Below, in pieces: positions 44,456 to 56,502 of a DNA stretch of 64,000 bases. This stretch comes from Nelumbo lutea. Its lineage: Eukaryota > Streptophyta > Magnoliopsida > Proteales > Nelumbonaceae. The DNA is taken from the NCBI GenBank assembly GCA_022828595.1, contig JAKGHH010000002.1:38472222-38536221 (forward strand). The letters run 5' to 3'. The notes below the pieces were generated by a model. It was not told the origin of the DNA, did not search any database, and saw only the letters and a list, made by a program, of their open reading frames with translations. Each line of letters starts with the position of its first letter. Positions within the stretch are counted from its first letter, which is position 1. Made by a program: the position numbers and the translations under genes.

Positions 44456-46482
44456 TATATATTAAAACAATGAAGTCTAGAAATTTTCTCCTTTTTTTAA
44501 ATTTTTTATCTCTAATATAATTTAGTAGATAGTTTCTCTCCTAAATTATCTATAATTCTTATTTATTTTCTCCCCCACATTTTATCTACAACTTCAAAAT
44601 ATTTATTAAAAAGACAAAAAAAATAAGTATAATTGATTTAATAATATTCATATCATTAATAATTATATATTTTTACAAAATTCATCAAGAAATTATGTAC
44701 AAACAATATAAATTATGATTTTCTGGATTATTCAATCTAAATTTTATTCAAATAAGAGAAATCAAACATTAAAAATGAAATAGTATTTAAATATTTCAAT
44801 AACTAAATATCTTAAATAACATAATATTAAAATTAATATTTTAAATCAATTATTAATATATTTTAAATATTTACTGAATAAATTTTAGTTATAATAAATA
44901 GATTAAGATTTTAAATATTTAGTTAAACAACAAAATATTTAACATAACTAGATTTTAAATAGTTAGAATAACGAAATTATGTATTAATAGTACTATAATT
45001 TTATGGATTATTAAATTCAACATGTAATTAATATTTTAAAATTTAAATAATGATATTATTTCAATAAATAAATACTAATATAAATAACTAATTTCATTTA
45101 TACCAATTAATAATTCTAGAAAATAGATTTCAAAATATTATTGTTTATTAATAATAATTTAAAAAACACAATCTTTATTTATTATATATTTATCTATACT
45201 GAAGTTAATATTTATTGTATTTTCAGTAATTATTTATTGTTTTTTGTGATAAATATATTGTCAATAATTTTGTATAAATATATTTTTGGTTTGTTATTTA
45301 ATAGAAAATTTTTAATAATTATTGGAGTTTAAACTACTATTATTTAGCTTTTTTTAATTTAATTTATTGTATATTTTTGCTATAAACTTTTAATAATTAT
45401 TGGAGATAAAAATATTGTTCACAAGTTGGTTCAATTCAGTTATAGGTTGTTTGGCCAACCAAATCAACCTGGTGAGGTTGGGGGGTTGGTCAATCAAGCT
45501 ATATCGGTTTGGGTCAATTTTCGGTTTGGTCGATCGGTTCAAAAGATTTAAACTTAAAAAATTAAGTTTAAAATTTAAATTTATGATATAAACTATTTTA
45601 GCCTAAGAAATATTGGAATTTTCCACTTTCCCGTATTAAAAAATATATATTTAAAATATAGAATATTAATATATATCTATGGTCGGGTCGTTCGATTTTA
45701 GTCAATTTACAAATGGCCAAAGCGAAACTGATCCAACCCAACTGGGTTGGGAATTTGTTGAACCAAAGCCGATTGGAAATACTAGAAATCATGTTGGTCA
45801 ATTTCATTAGTTTGATTCAGAATGGCAATGGGGCAGGGTAGGGACGAGGAGCCTCTCCCCATCCTTGTCCCCATGAAAATCCCCATCCCCGTTGATGGGA
45901 CAAATTTATCTCCATCCCCATCTCCATGAGGATCCCCACTCTCCGTGATTCTTTATAATGTCAACCATTATGTTTTTTGTTTTTATTTTATTTTAAAAAT
46001 AAAAATAAAATAATTAAAATTTGCAATCCTATTAGAAAAGATTCAAACATAACCATCCATATTTTTTAAAATATTAACATATAGACGTATGAGTACATAT
46101 ATACATATATAAACGTATGTGTAAATATACATATATATTATCGAGGATCGGGGTCCACGCGGGGCAGGGAGTGCTCTCCCCATCCCCACCAACGGGGATG
46201 AAAATTTCCCCATCTCCATCCCCACAGGGGGAAATCATCCCCACCCCAGTCCCCATCCCCATAGGGATTGGGGAAATGGGGAAAATTGTAATCCATAATT
46301 TTGATAAACAACCCTATCTAAAATTAATTATTGTTATTTTTATATTGTAAAAAATTATTAAAAGTAGTATATAAAATATAAATAATTATTAATTGTTGTA
46401 TAAAACAATTGTATACTCTTACATGTTTATATTTTTTATCTTTAACTTAACAATTCATGTGCATCGCACGGGTCCCTACTGG
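44456..46482 (+). mobile_element. Helitron-like element C (third in tandem)
   Basis: Starts at the end of B (TATATATTAAAACAATGAAG) and repeats a shortened version of the same interior. It ends GTGCATCGCACGGGTCCCTA then CTGG before T, with a clearer stem (GTGC-ATC-GCAC). It carries a nested element at 45817-46297. Confidence 0.65.
45817..46297. mobile_element. hAT-type element with G-runs, nested in Helitron C
   Basis: Flanked by AGTTTGAT (45809-45816) and ATTTTGAT (46298-46305), one mismatch in 8. The unoccupied equivalents, CAGTTTGATGAATAAAC, are present in both A (about 41048) and B (about 43388). The interior has many GGGG and CCCC runs separated by AT. It belongs to the same broad family as 43564-43965. 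Confidence 0.8.
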
Positions 46483-47227
46483 TATTCCAATCTAAATTAA
46501 CCAATGTTATTGAAATAGTAAAAGTCAAGGTTCCTTTTATTTGCTAAGTTGGTGGGATTGAGTTGGTAATTAAAATAGAGTGAAAGACTCTAAAGTATCA
46601 CTATAGGAGATATGTTTTTGGATGATATGCAAGGGGATTGAATATTCAAGCAGCAACAGAAGGTCCAAAAAATAGGGTTTTAATTGTTCAGTCTACCCCT
46701 AGAAATCTTAGCTCCACCCTATGGATGGAATGAATCTTGACCATGGATTGATGCCAAATACACGGACAGGATGTGGTTTATAGGGGGGCTACTAGTAGAT
46801 TAGAAGGTGTTTGTAATTTCAGATTTCTAAGAGAGAGTACAGTCTACTTATCCCCCCACCCAAAAAAAAAAAAAAAAAAACTAAAAGCAGCAAAATAGGT
46901 TATACTTTTGTATTGTCAGTTTTCAAGGCAAGGGAAAATGGCTTTTTGAGAACGTTCATGGTCCATATATTTTTTTGTTGGTGCAATGGTAAAATATCAG
47001 GCCGATGGCATGCTAAAGGCTATGACCATACCAGTTTACCCCTCCTAAAATCATAGATAGACAGACAAGGAAATATTTCGTAATGGCCTTTTTTCGTTAA
47101 ATGAACCAATGAAAATGTGGGTGATGGAGATGTAAGAGGAATAATGATAGTCTTTAGGAGAATAAGAAGACAAATTACTTGGTGGAATGGGTTAGTAGTT
47201 AACTTGATATGAGTTCAGTATTCTCAA
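46483..47227. other. intergenic, nothing recognised
   Basis: Contains a poly(A) run near 46862 and no supported gene. Confidence 0.5.
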
Positions 47228-47235
47228 TTCTCATG

Positions 47236-47842
47236 CAATGTTTTCAACCCGTCGCTGACTCGGTTGATCGAACCATTTGAACCATCACCCGACCAGGATT
47301 TTGGTTAGATTCAGTCAAGACCTGCCAAATGGTCAAAAACCATTGACCTGGTCAAGAACCGTTTGACACAGTGACCGGGTTGCGGGTTGTATATTCAATG
47401 CATACAAACTTTCGAAGGCCATAACTTTGCACTTCGATGTCCGATTGATTTTTTTTTTTTGGGTAACTTTTGGATACAAACTTCCGATCTATGCTCCTTG
47501 CCCCGCTATTTTCGTGAAAGAAAAAGCCTTTTTTGGCCTCAAATTGCAATTTTTATATTTTTATAAATAAAAAAATAAAAACTAAATTAAAAATCATAAA
47601 TTAAATATAAAATAATACATATAACATATCTAAAACATACTTATACATTATTTATTGCTAAAATATATATTTATAGACATACACACACACACACAATATA
47701 TATATAGTGTAAATATAAATATACTTAATATATATGTGACGACGTGGCACGATCTGAACCATTCGACCTGGCCGATTGAACCATTAACCCATAACCTGGA
47801 GGCAAAAATGGTTCGACCTCCGGGTCAGCTTTTAAAACATTG
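47236..47842. mobile_element. hAT-type MITE, perfect 8-bp duplication
   Basis: Ends CAATGTTTTCAACCCG and CAGCTTTTAAAACATTG. A perfect TTCTCATG duplication lies at 47228-47235 and 47843-47850. It shares the internal GGCCATAACTTTGCAC block and overall order with 3266-3831. Confidence 0.88.
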
Positions 47843-47850
47843 TTCTCATG

Positions 47851-48330
47851 TGTCATTGTAGAAATAGGTTTTTGTCATTTAGGTTTGTCATTTGATAATT
47901 GATATGTGTAAGGAAATCAACATTTTATTGGTGTCTAAGGTTTTTGGTTGATAGGCCTGCTCGTGTTTATCTAGTAACCTTTGCTTTCTTTTTATGTTAT
48001 CTAGGTGGCATCATCAGCTCATTAATTTTGTCTTTAGAAAGGGGAGTCTTCCTTTGGATGTAGCAATACGAGGGGTTGGTTGTAATTTAGCATTGGTTGT
48101 TTCTAAGGCATGTGGAAGATGGGATATTTGAGAATGTGTGTCAATCTTGTTCCTTTCGTGATATACATCATATTTGAACCACAATTGAGGTTATTCAAGA
48201 CAATATTAGAAATTCATTAAGAGTGAAAGAAATATGGGTAATATGAGAAAAAACACTTTCTATAAGAGTAATGATTCTTTTTTTTTTTTTCAAGCCTTTA
48301 GGCAAAAAAACCATTATTCATTGAAACTAT
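47851..48330. other. intergenic, possible LINE-derived debris
   Basis: Short coding-like stretches with frameshifts occur around 48000-48240 but no named motif survives. No gene called. Confidence 0.35.
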
Positions 48331-48600
48331 GGTTTTCAAAACCAGACCAGACCGGATGGTTGGATCGGAAAATCGTGAACCAATCACCGTTTTACCCTAG
48401 AATTGTCTTTTTGGCAAAAAACCGTTGATTTGGTCAACAAACCACTGACCCAAGCGGTTGAAACATTCGAACCGTCCAGTAGTTTTTGGCATTTTTTAAT
48501 TTTTTTTTATTTTTTTATTTCTTTTGTTAGAATGGACTGTCTATTTGGTTCGAATGGTCGGACAATTTGACCAAAAAATCGTCCACCATGTATGAGATAT
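48331..48600. mobile_element. partial hAT-type MITE, CATGGTTTT family
   Basis: The left end TATGGTTTTCAAAACCAGAC and the following GGATGGTTGGATCGG match 20041 onward. The right end near 48590 is degraded and no duplication was seen. Confidence 0.6.
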
Positions 48601-49107
48601 GCAGTGCTAGATCATGTTGGTAGGTTGTTGAAATGTATTTCGTTGGGAGGTGATTGGACTCAATTTATTCTAAACATTTTGCTCCTTCCCTTGCTAGTGT
48701 ATCTAATAGTTATAGTATTCAAGATGTCTAGGCAATTTTAGATGACATCATAATATCATATCAAAATGTCTATTCATTAGGTAGTAGAATATTACAGTTT
48801 TGCAATGGAAAATTAAACTAATTATATAGGTTAGTTCCCTAATTTATTGATAAGCACGTATATAAATTGAATTGCTATGCTCATTAGTCTTTACTAGTAA
48901 CATAAATTTCCTTTTAGAATAACATTCCAAATTAATTAATTTTAATCTTCACATAATCATATGACTTAAGTATTTAATAGAACAATTGGCCAATTAAAGA
49001 AGGCATAATTTTATACTAGTTGGGAGATTTGTGCAATACACGGTATTTATTTAGCAAATAAAAGGAGTTATTGGACATTTAGAATGGGTAGATCAATTCT
49101 TAGTCCT
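48601..49107. other. intergenic, nothing recognised
   Basis: AT-rich, no supported gene or repeat boundary. Confidence 0.45.
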
Positions 49108-50150
49108 TTTTTTTTAGAGAAATCCCTCGGGCAAAATTCATTTTACTTAACCCAGTAGAAGTGTCCTTCATACAAATAGAGGAAAGGAAATCAGGTACAA
49201 TTGACCATGTAATAGTTTGAGGTGAGGTAAGACCTTTTTTTACCTAATACATGGGCAACATTATTTGCACTTCTAGGGACATAGCAAACTGAGCAAGCAG
49301 GAAGGTGTTCTAATAGATTCCTGCAATTGGCTAGAATTGATTCGATTTGCCAAGGGGGATTAAAGCAATCTTCCAACAGGTAACCCACAATACTACTAGC
49401 ATCACCTTCTATAACAGAGGGAGAGAGATGAAACTCCAAAACAAATGACAAGCCTGCCAAGAAAGCATAAGCTTCAGCCTCAAGAGAAGAACAAATGGAG
49501 ATTGGTGAAGCTCTAGCGAACAACATAAAACCATTGTGATCATGGCAACCACACTAAGGTTCAAAGTATTGATACGTATTAGCCCATATCGGTCGATACA
49601 TATCGTGCCAATGGCTTCTCGATATGCCCCTCCAAAGGTTGTATCGGGTCAAACCATGGTTCAAAGGGTAGCTAGGCCTTAAATTGACCCCTCTGAACCA
49701 GTTTTGGAAAAAAATAAATAAAACCTAAAAAAGTACCGATACTGGCCAATACGGCTTACAATATCAGCGTATTGGCTTGTATAGATACACTTTGAACCTT
49801 TCCACACCCCAAGCTGCCTTATCATTTTTTACAGATGCATCAACATTAACTTTCACTGCACCCAAAGCTGGTTTAGTCCAATGAACACAGTAGTTTACAT
49901 GGGATATGATGTTCATGGAAACACTTTTACTTTGCCCCAGAATAAAGGAAATAGAAGTGCTTGCTCTTGTGATCACTCTTAAAGGATTGAAGATTGAACC
50001 TTGAAAAATAACCTCATTTCAAGCAGTCCAGATATGCCATAAGTAAATGCATCCTTTTAAGAACAAACCCGATTGCTCGATATTGTTTTCCATGTCAGCT
50101 TTTCACCAAAGGATCAGTAGATCAGAGATGTCTTTGAGATCAAGTATATG
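49108..50150 (-). pseudogene. LINE 3' part with RNase H-like domain, split by a MITE
   Basis: On the minus strand, 50080-49810 encodes sequence typical of the region after a plant LINE reverse transcriptase (EVIFQGSIFNPLRVITRAST), then WTKPALGAVKVNVDAS and NDKAAWGV, the start of an RNase H-like (RVT_3) domain. The domain resumes at about 49545 with HNGFMLFARASP, SLEAEAYAFLAGLSFVLEFH, IEGDASSIV and PRSANNVAHVL. The interruption is exactly the MITE at 49556-49800. A T-run at 49108-49117 is the poly(A) tail on the opposite strand. It is inactive: a stop lies upstream, a small shift exists at the insertion site, and the 5' part is missing. Confidence 0.82.
49556..49800. mobile_element. MITE with AAGGTTCAAAG ends, inside the LINE
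   Basis: The 245-bp element runs from AAGGTTCAAAGTATTGATAC to GTATAGATACACTTTGAACC and TT. Flanks ACCACACT (49548-49555) and TCCACACC (49801-49808) share the core CCACAC, an eroded 8-bp duplication. A sister copy is at 63646-63891. Confidence 0.82.
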
Positions 50151-50153
50151 ACC

Positions 50154-51835
50154 CAAGGTTTTAAAAGGCTAAAGGCGTAGTTGAGGCATGAGTCTCAAGG
50201 CATTGAGAGGTACAAGCCTAAAAAATTAGGAAAAAAAGTAATTAAAATTTATAAATGATAAAATTAGCATGTAATATACCAGGTTAGAATGATAAAATGT
50301 ACAAATGTCCATAAAATAGAAATTTACAAGCAATAAGTTTTAACTTTTAAGCATTAAATAAAATAATAATTAATCATCTAACGATTATAGAAATTTTATT
50401 TATGTTTCAAAGTGTAATCTTACAAAATTATTCATGTGAAGAATCCTCTATATAATGGGCATTAGATTTATGGTCATCCAACATTTGTGAAAAAAGAAAC
50501 AATGTAATTGATTTGATCTATGTAAAAAAAATCAATAAAAAGAAAAAAAAAATCCATTGAGAAAAGAAATGAGAAAAATAACAAACTTGGGAAGTTAAAT
50601 TAGAATATTAAGAAAAAAATTCACTTGATTTATCCAAGAGAAATTAATAACTTGATTGGCCTTTTTTTTTTTTTGCACTGAACTCTCTTAGGATAAAATA
50701 CTAAGAAAAGCTAATAGAACTTGATTTGTCCTATTGGTTTTTTATCTTTACTCTTTTTATTTGGCCCATAATTATTAATGTGCTTTTTCTATACATTTTG
50801 AACTATAAAAAATACATAAAATATTTATTTTTTTGCATGAAACCACTAAATAATGTTGATATTTGAGGTTTACGCCTTTTTACACCTCACGCCTTGAGGC
50901 TTGAGGCTTACACCTCATTCTGACAAAGGCTTAAGCCTCATACCAAAGTTGTGAGGCTTAGGCCATGTTTGAGAGTGTTTATGTTAAAAATAAGTGCATA
51001 AAAACAAGTGCTTATTCGAATAAGCACTTATTTGCATTTGGCACTCAGCTTTTCAAATGCTTATTTAAAAAAAAACACTTATTTCATCTTGGATGTTTGG
51101 TGGTCTTTTTTCTCCAATAAGCAATTGTGACTCTTTTGTCCTTCATTTTGTTTCAATTTTTCAAAACATCCAATCCAAAGTGAATGAGTAAAAGTACTTT
51201 GATGGAAGTGCTTTTATAAAATTACTTCTGTAAAAGTGTTTTTGTGAAAATTCTTATATAAAAGTACTTCCATAAAAATACTTTTATAAAAGTGTTTTCA
51301 TAAAAATACTTTAAAAGTGCTTTTATAAAGTACTTTCATAAAAGTACTTTCATAAGTATTTTTGTAAATTTACTTTTATAAAAGTACTTTCATAAGTGTT
51401 TTTGTAAAATTACTTTTATAAAAGTACTTTTAGAAAAGTACTCTTGTAAAAGTGCTTTCATAAAAGTACTTTCATAAAAGTACTTTCATAAAATTACTTT
51501 AATAAAAGTGCCTTTGTAAAATTGCTTTTGTAAAAGGATATAATCGGTATTCTAAAAATTTACAATGGATAATTTTGGGAGTAAAATTTTGAATAAGTGC
51601 TTATTATATTAGCACTTTAAAAAAAAGCTAAAAATTTGAGCTTAAAAAATAAGCCTAATTTTTAAAATGAGCACTTATCTTGGGCTTATTTTCCAAACAC
51701 CAATAAGTACTTAATGGTGTGATCCTTGCCCAAATAAGCACTTATTTTTGAATAAGCACTCCCAAACATGGCGTTAAGCCTTGAGGCAAAACCTAAGTGC
51801 CTCGCCTCAAGGCTTAAAGCCTTTTTAAAACAATG
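50154..51835. mobile_element. inverted-repeat element, CAATGTTTTAAAA family, with nested insertion
   Basis: Left end CAAGGTTTTAAAAGGCTAAA, right end AAGCCTTTTTAAAACAATG, with GAGGC/GCCTC-rich subterminal regions on both sides. A TTA-flanked element (50961-51773) interrupts it within the right subterminal GCTTAGGC region. Without that insert it is about 870 bp. No clear target duplication. Ends resemble 58461-59233. Confidence 0.7.
50961..51773. mobile_element. PIF/Harbinger-type element with internal AAAGTACTTT repeats
   Basis: Inverted ends of over 20 bp (GGCCATGTTTGAGAGTG and CACTCCCAAACATGGCG, each followed inward by AATAAGCACTTAT motifs). TTA duplications lie at 50958-50960 and 51774-51776. 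From about 51195 to 51535 there are some 20 degenerate units of the type AAAAGTACTTTCATAAA or AAAAGTGCTTTTATAAA. No coding capacity. Confidence 0.82.
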
Positions 51836-52432
51836 GCCTTAACAAGGGGCACTGATAAACTAATTAAATTGATTTGGTAATTAATATAGGCATTATAATA
51901 TTTGTAGAGATCAAATTATAGGGGAATTTAAGGAGTTTATCCATTAACCTAAGTTAATTCTTTCAATTAACAGTAATTTCTATTAAATAGTATTTTCTTA
52001 ATAACTTCTATTGATTTTTAATGATAATTATTGTTGTTAATAATTAGTAATTATTAAATATCCTTAACAATAATTATCTAAAGTATGATTGGCAACTAGG
52101 CAAGGCACCCTTACCACTCCCTATCCTTGCCTTATACCTAACATACCATATCCTTGCACTATCCTTGATGGTAGGGTGAGTTTGGGGCAAAGCATCCACT
52201 CCCTATTAGGGGATGAGGAATCTCCAAAATTTTCTTGCCCTCAGGCAATCACCTAAAAATACATCTAATTTGGGGGTATTTTAGGAATTGTATATAGCAA
52301 TTTAGGAGTATTTTAGAAATAAAATTATGGGATCCTAAGGCTTCAGAAATTTGGGAGAAACCCATGGGTATGTTAGAAATTAATATTAATTATAAGGGTA
52401 TTTTACTAATTTACCATCAAATTTGGGGCAAG
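51836..52432. other. intergenic, nothing recognised
   Basis: AT-rich, with a poorly preserved CTTGCC/GGCAAGG block near 52100-52260. No gene. Confidence 0.45.
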
Positions 52433-52983
52433 GATGGCAATTTTCTTAGTCCTCGATGGATACCCAATTTCCATGACCCCATAGGAGATTGTTTTGGTGG
52501 GGACGGGGATTGATAGTGATACTTAACCAAGGGCAGGGACAAGGATGGGAAAATGAATTCCTTGCCTCACCTTGACCCCAATTATATATAATATTATTTA
52601 TATTACATATCAAAATATATTTAAAACATTTGTATATTTTAAAAAATGTTCCTTATTTTAAGTAAATCTATTTTCTAAAATAAATTTAATTTAAAAACTC
52701 TGGATTCAGGTCCCAATGGGAAACTTGTCTCCATCATTGATCAATGATGGAGGGTCATTTTTATCCTTGACAAGGATTGGGGCTAGGCATGGGGATGGGG
52801 AGTATTGTCCCCAACTCGATATGGGTCAAGTTTGAAGGATTATATACAAACCCCATCCTCGTCTCATTTTCAATTCGGGGAGAAAATATTTTCCACATCC
52901 TTACCCAATCCTTATTTAAGATCAGAGAAGCCCATCCCATTCAAGGTGGGGGCCTTAGTTTTATAGAGAAAATTCCCATCCCT
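52433..52983. mobile_element. hAT-type element with G-runs, third copy
   Basis: Left AAGGATGGCAATTTTC and right GAAAATTCCCATCCCTA are inverted. Interior runs such as GGTGGGGACGGGGATTG match 43564-43965. The 8-bp duplication is not recognisable. Confidence 0.65.
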
Positions 52984-53861
52984 AACCTAAATTAAAATTA
53001 TATAAATTAACTTATCCAAATTAGCATAAACTAAATTATTTGCCCATAAATAGAAAGAGGAATTTTGTCCATTAATGTTTTAGCAACTTTACCCTGTGGG
53101 TGGGATTATGAGTATCATTAGAGGTGTAAATTGTGTTGTGTTGCCCACAACTCGGCACGACACGACACGACAACACACGGGTCGTGCTAGGCCTGGTACA
53201 ATGGTCTGGGGCTCCATATCCACAGGCCGGCACGGCCTACAGGCCGGTAACAGGCAGCGCTCGGCCCACCTACCCCAACAGCTAGTTTCAGCTTTTTAAG
53301 TTTTTTTACAGAAATACCCCAACAGTTATAAACAACTATATAGGGGTGTATTTATGTATTTTGGTTTTGGAGGGAGAAAGAATGACACAAATGCCTCCTA
53401 ATGACTATATAACAACTAGTTTGGAGGCATTTTGGGTAAAGTGATAAATACCTTTACAATGACCAAAATACCCCTCCCAATAACTAAAAAATGACTACTT
53501 TTTAGGATACTTTAGGTAATTGAATTATTTTCAATTCCTAAAGATAGCCTTATCCTCTATCATTCTCATCACATCAATTCAACAATTCTCTTAATCTTTT
53601 CTCTAGTTCTCATACTCTCTCAAGTCTCAATCTCTCAATCTCTAATACATTATCTAATTCTCCAATTCTCAAATTTATTGAAGTTTCAACAAGAAGAATA
53701 CTTTCTTAATAGCTCAAGTATCTCAACTCTCAAGTTAGCAATTTAGGAGGCTTGGACTCTTGGAGTTGAAAGGCTTCAACCATTGAAATCAAGTTGGGAT
53801 TCCGAACTAGCAATCTAGGTAAGTGCAATTAAATTAATTTTTATTTTTTTTAGAATTAAAA

Positions 53862-55930
53862 AAATGGTCGACTCCTCCCAATCCCCAACATGTTCAATGT
53901 CAACTATATTCAGTCGCAACATGGTAGTATTAGCACTGATATGGATGCTATTGATATTGACAAAACTTCTACTCCTAGCATTGATACTAGGGAAAAGAAA
54001 AAGAACGCTACTAAGTTAATTAGCCTAGTTTGGAAAATATTTAAATTATAGAAGATTTAGGGAAGGGAAAAAGAGTTATTTGCCAAAAATGTATGAAAGA
54101 CTTTAAGTATTGTAGCAATGGTGGTAATGGCCATTTGAGCAGACATTTGCTCACCCATGAGAAAGAAGAAGAAGAAAAAGGGAGAGAAACAACACAAACA
54201 CAAATTGGGTGTAGGATTTTGGTACATTTAAATATTCTAAAAAAAAAGAGGCAAAGATTAGCAAAATACATTATACATGCTAAACAACCATTTTTGTTAG
54301 TAGAAGATAATAAATTTGAAAAATGGTTATGAAATTTTGTAAATCCACAATTTAAAAAAGTTTATAGGAATACTATTAGATCATATGCTTTAATTCTTTT
54401 TATTTATATAAACAAAATTTAATTCATATGTTATCAAATCTTAATTCTAAAGTTACAATTACTTCTGACATTTGGACTTCTAAATTTAACATAAGTTATA
54501 TTTGTATTATTGGTCATTTTATTGATGAAAAATTGGCTTTTAAATAAAATAATTTTAAATTTTAATAGGCTTAAATGGCCACATACTAGCCCAACTATGC
54601 TGCTAGTATTTTAAATACTTTACATGCTTATGGAATTGACAATATGTTATTTTCTATTAGTTTTAATAATGCTAGTAATAATAATTCAACAATAAATATT
54701 TTAAAATCTCAATTAAAACCATGTTTAAATGGTCAACTATTTCATATCAGATGTGCATGCCACATCTTAAATTTATGCATTCAGGATGGTTTAAATATTA
54801 TTTCTACTCATATTTCTAAAATTAGAAATTGTATTATATATATTAAAAGTTCTAGAGCAAGAAAACAAGTATTTAAATATTTATGTCAAATTTATGGTTT
54901 AAAATAAAAACATTTTACATTAGATGTTAAACATAGAAGTAATTCTACATATGCTATGTTAGAAAGTTTATTTCTCACAAACAAATTCTTATTGATTTTT
55001 ATAATGCAAAAAATGCCTATTGATGTTATATCTGAGGAAGACTAAAAACGACAATTTATATAAGAGATTTTTTAAAATATTTTTATGATGCAACTAATAA
55101 ATTATCGAGCATTTATTATCCAACTAGTTGTAATTTAGCTTATCAATTAATGATGATTAGTGATTGTTTTGCAAAAAGTAGAAAGAATCAGCAATTTAAA
55201 AGTATTGTTGAAATAATGGAAAATAAATTTAAAAAATATTGGAAGAACATTTCTCCTCTTTATTGCTTAGCTACAATATTAAATCTTAGGATTAAGAAAA
55301 ATGGTTTAGATATTTTACTTGAAACATATTGTGAAAATATGAATATTGAAATTTTAAATAAAAAAGAAGAAATTAATAATTTATTATTTGAAATGTATAG
55401 TTTATATGAATATGACGTAACATGGAATAATAAAAATTTTACAACTTGTACAACTGCATCTTTCACTTCTTAACTTGAGTCTAGTAGTGGAAAAGAAAAA
55501 AAATTATTTAATAAGTAAGAGGTAGAAATCCATTGCCTCGACAACAAGTTCATTTACTGAACTTAATTTTTATTTACAAGCAAATTTTCTACTTTAGGTG
55601 ATTTTTCCTTCACCTCGGAGGGAATAAATAATTTTAATATTTTAGCATGGTGGAGTGAACATGTAAAAAATTATCCAGTTTTCACCGCCATGGCATGTGA
55701 TCTACTAACCCCTCAAATGTCTACAATTCCATTAGAATTTTGTTTTAGTGCAGGTAATAGGGTGTTGGATGACAAGAAAAGCTTGCATGAATGATGAAAG
55801 TCTATAGACGTGCATCTGCTTTAAAGATTGGCTAGATGCTGAAGATAGATTACAAGAAGGAGGGAATGACACTACACTTGATGTTTCACCTAAAGCAATG
55901 ATCAAAGTCAAGGACAATAGGAAAATTTGA
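53862..55930 (+). pseudogene. hAT transposase (BED zinc finger type), many breaks
   Basis: A probable 5' intron (53820 to about 53850, GTAAGT...TTTTTTTTAG) precedes ATG 53862. Recognisable parts, in order: REKKKNATKLISLVWK; a BED-type zinc finger CQKCMKDF...GHLSRHLLTH (about 54082-54160); HIRCACHILNLCIQDGL of the catalytic core (about 54754-54805); KFKKYWKNISPLYCLATILN (about 55228-55290); and the C-terminal dimerisation region LAWWSEHVKNYPVFTAMACD, then SAGNRVLDDK and DWLDAEDRLQEGG, ending TGA 55928-55930. Stops and shifts are frequent. The protein would cut and paste hAT ends in the nucleus; this one is dead. Its ends may still be recognised by related enzymes. Confidence 0.88.
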
Positions 55931-56227
55931 TGAAGTCAATATTTTTTGTATACTCAATAGTTGTTATCATTTTTTCAAATTGTTGTAAATTTTGTTTTAA
56001 TTTTATTTAATTTATTTGATATTTTTAATAACATATTTTTTTTTTATTTTCAATTTGTAACTATATTGTATTTTTATATTTTATTAATTTATTCTATTTT
56101 CCAATTTTCATATTTCATTCATCCAACCATTGTATGCTTTGTATCATTCAAATTTAAATGAAATAAAATTCCTAATTTTCTTTCAATTTGTTATTCACTT
56201 TGAGTTTTTGCTTCCTTGGCTTCTTAT

Positions 56228-56462
56228 TAGGCCTATTCATGGGTCGGGCTGAGCTTAGGCCGGGCTTTTGCTCTTCATTAACAAAAACTTTCAGGCCCGA
56301 AACCGAGCCCATCCTAACCAACGGGCCTACAACTTGGGCCCAATCCCGAAGCCCAACCTAGAAGTCTGAGCATCGGTGCCTTAATTTGCCGGTTCCTGGG
56401 AGTTTGAGAATGAGAATGAAAACTGAGAAAGCGAGAAGATAGAAGATGAAAATGGTGCTAAC

Positions 56463-56502
<40 letters not shown>

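Noticed and set aside
45141..45591. Small hydrophobic frames in the Helitron region.
   Set aside because: AT-rich sequence gives Ile/Phe/Tyr-rich chance frames, and they are not conserved in the sister Helitron copies.
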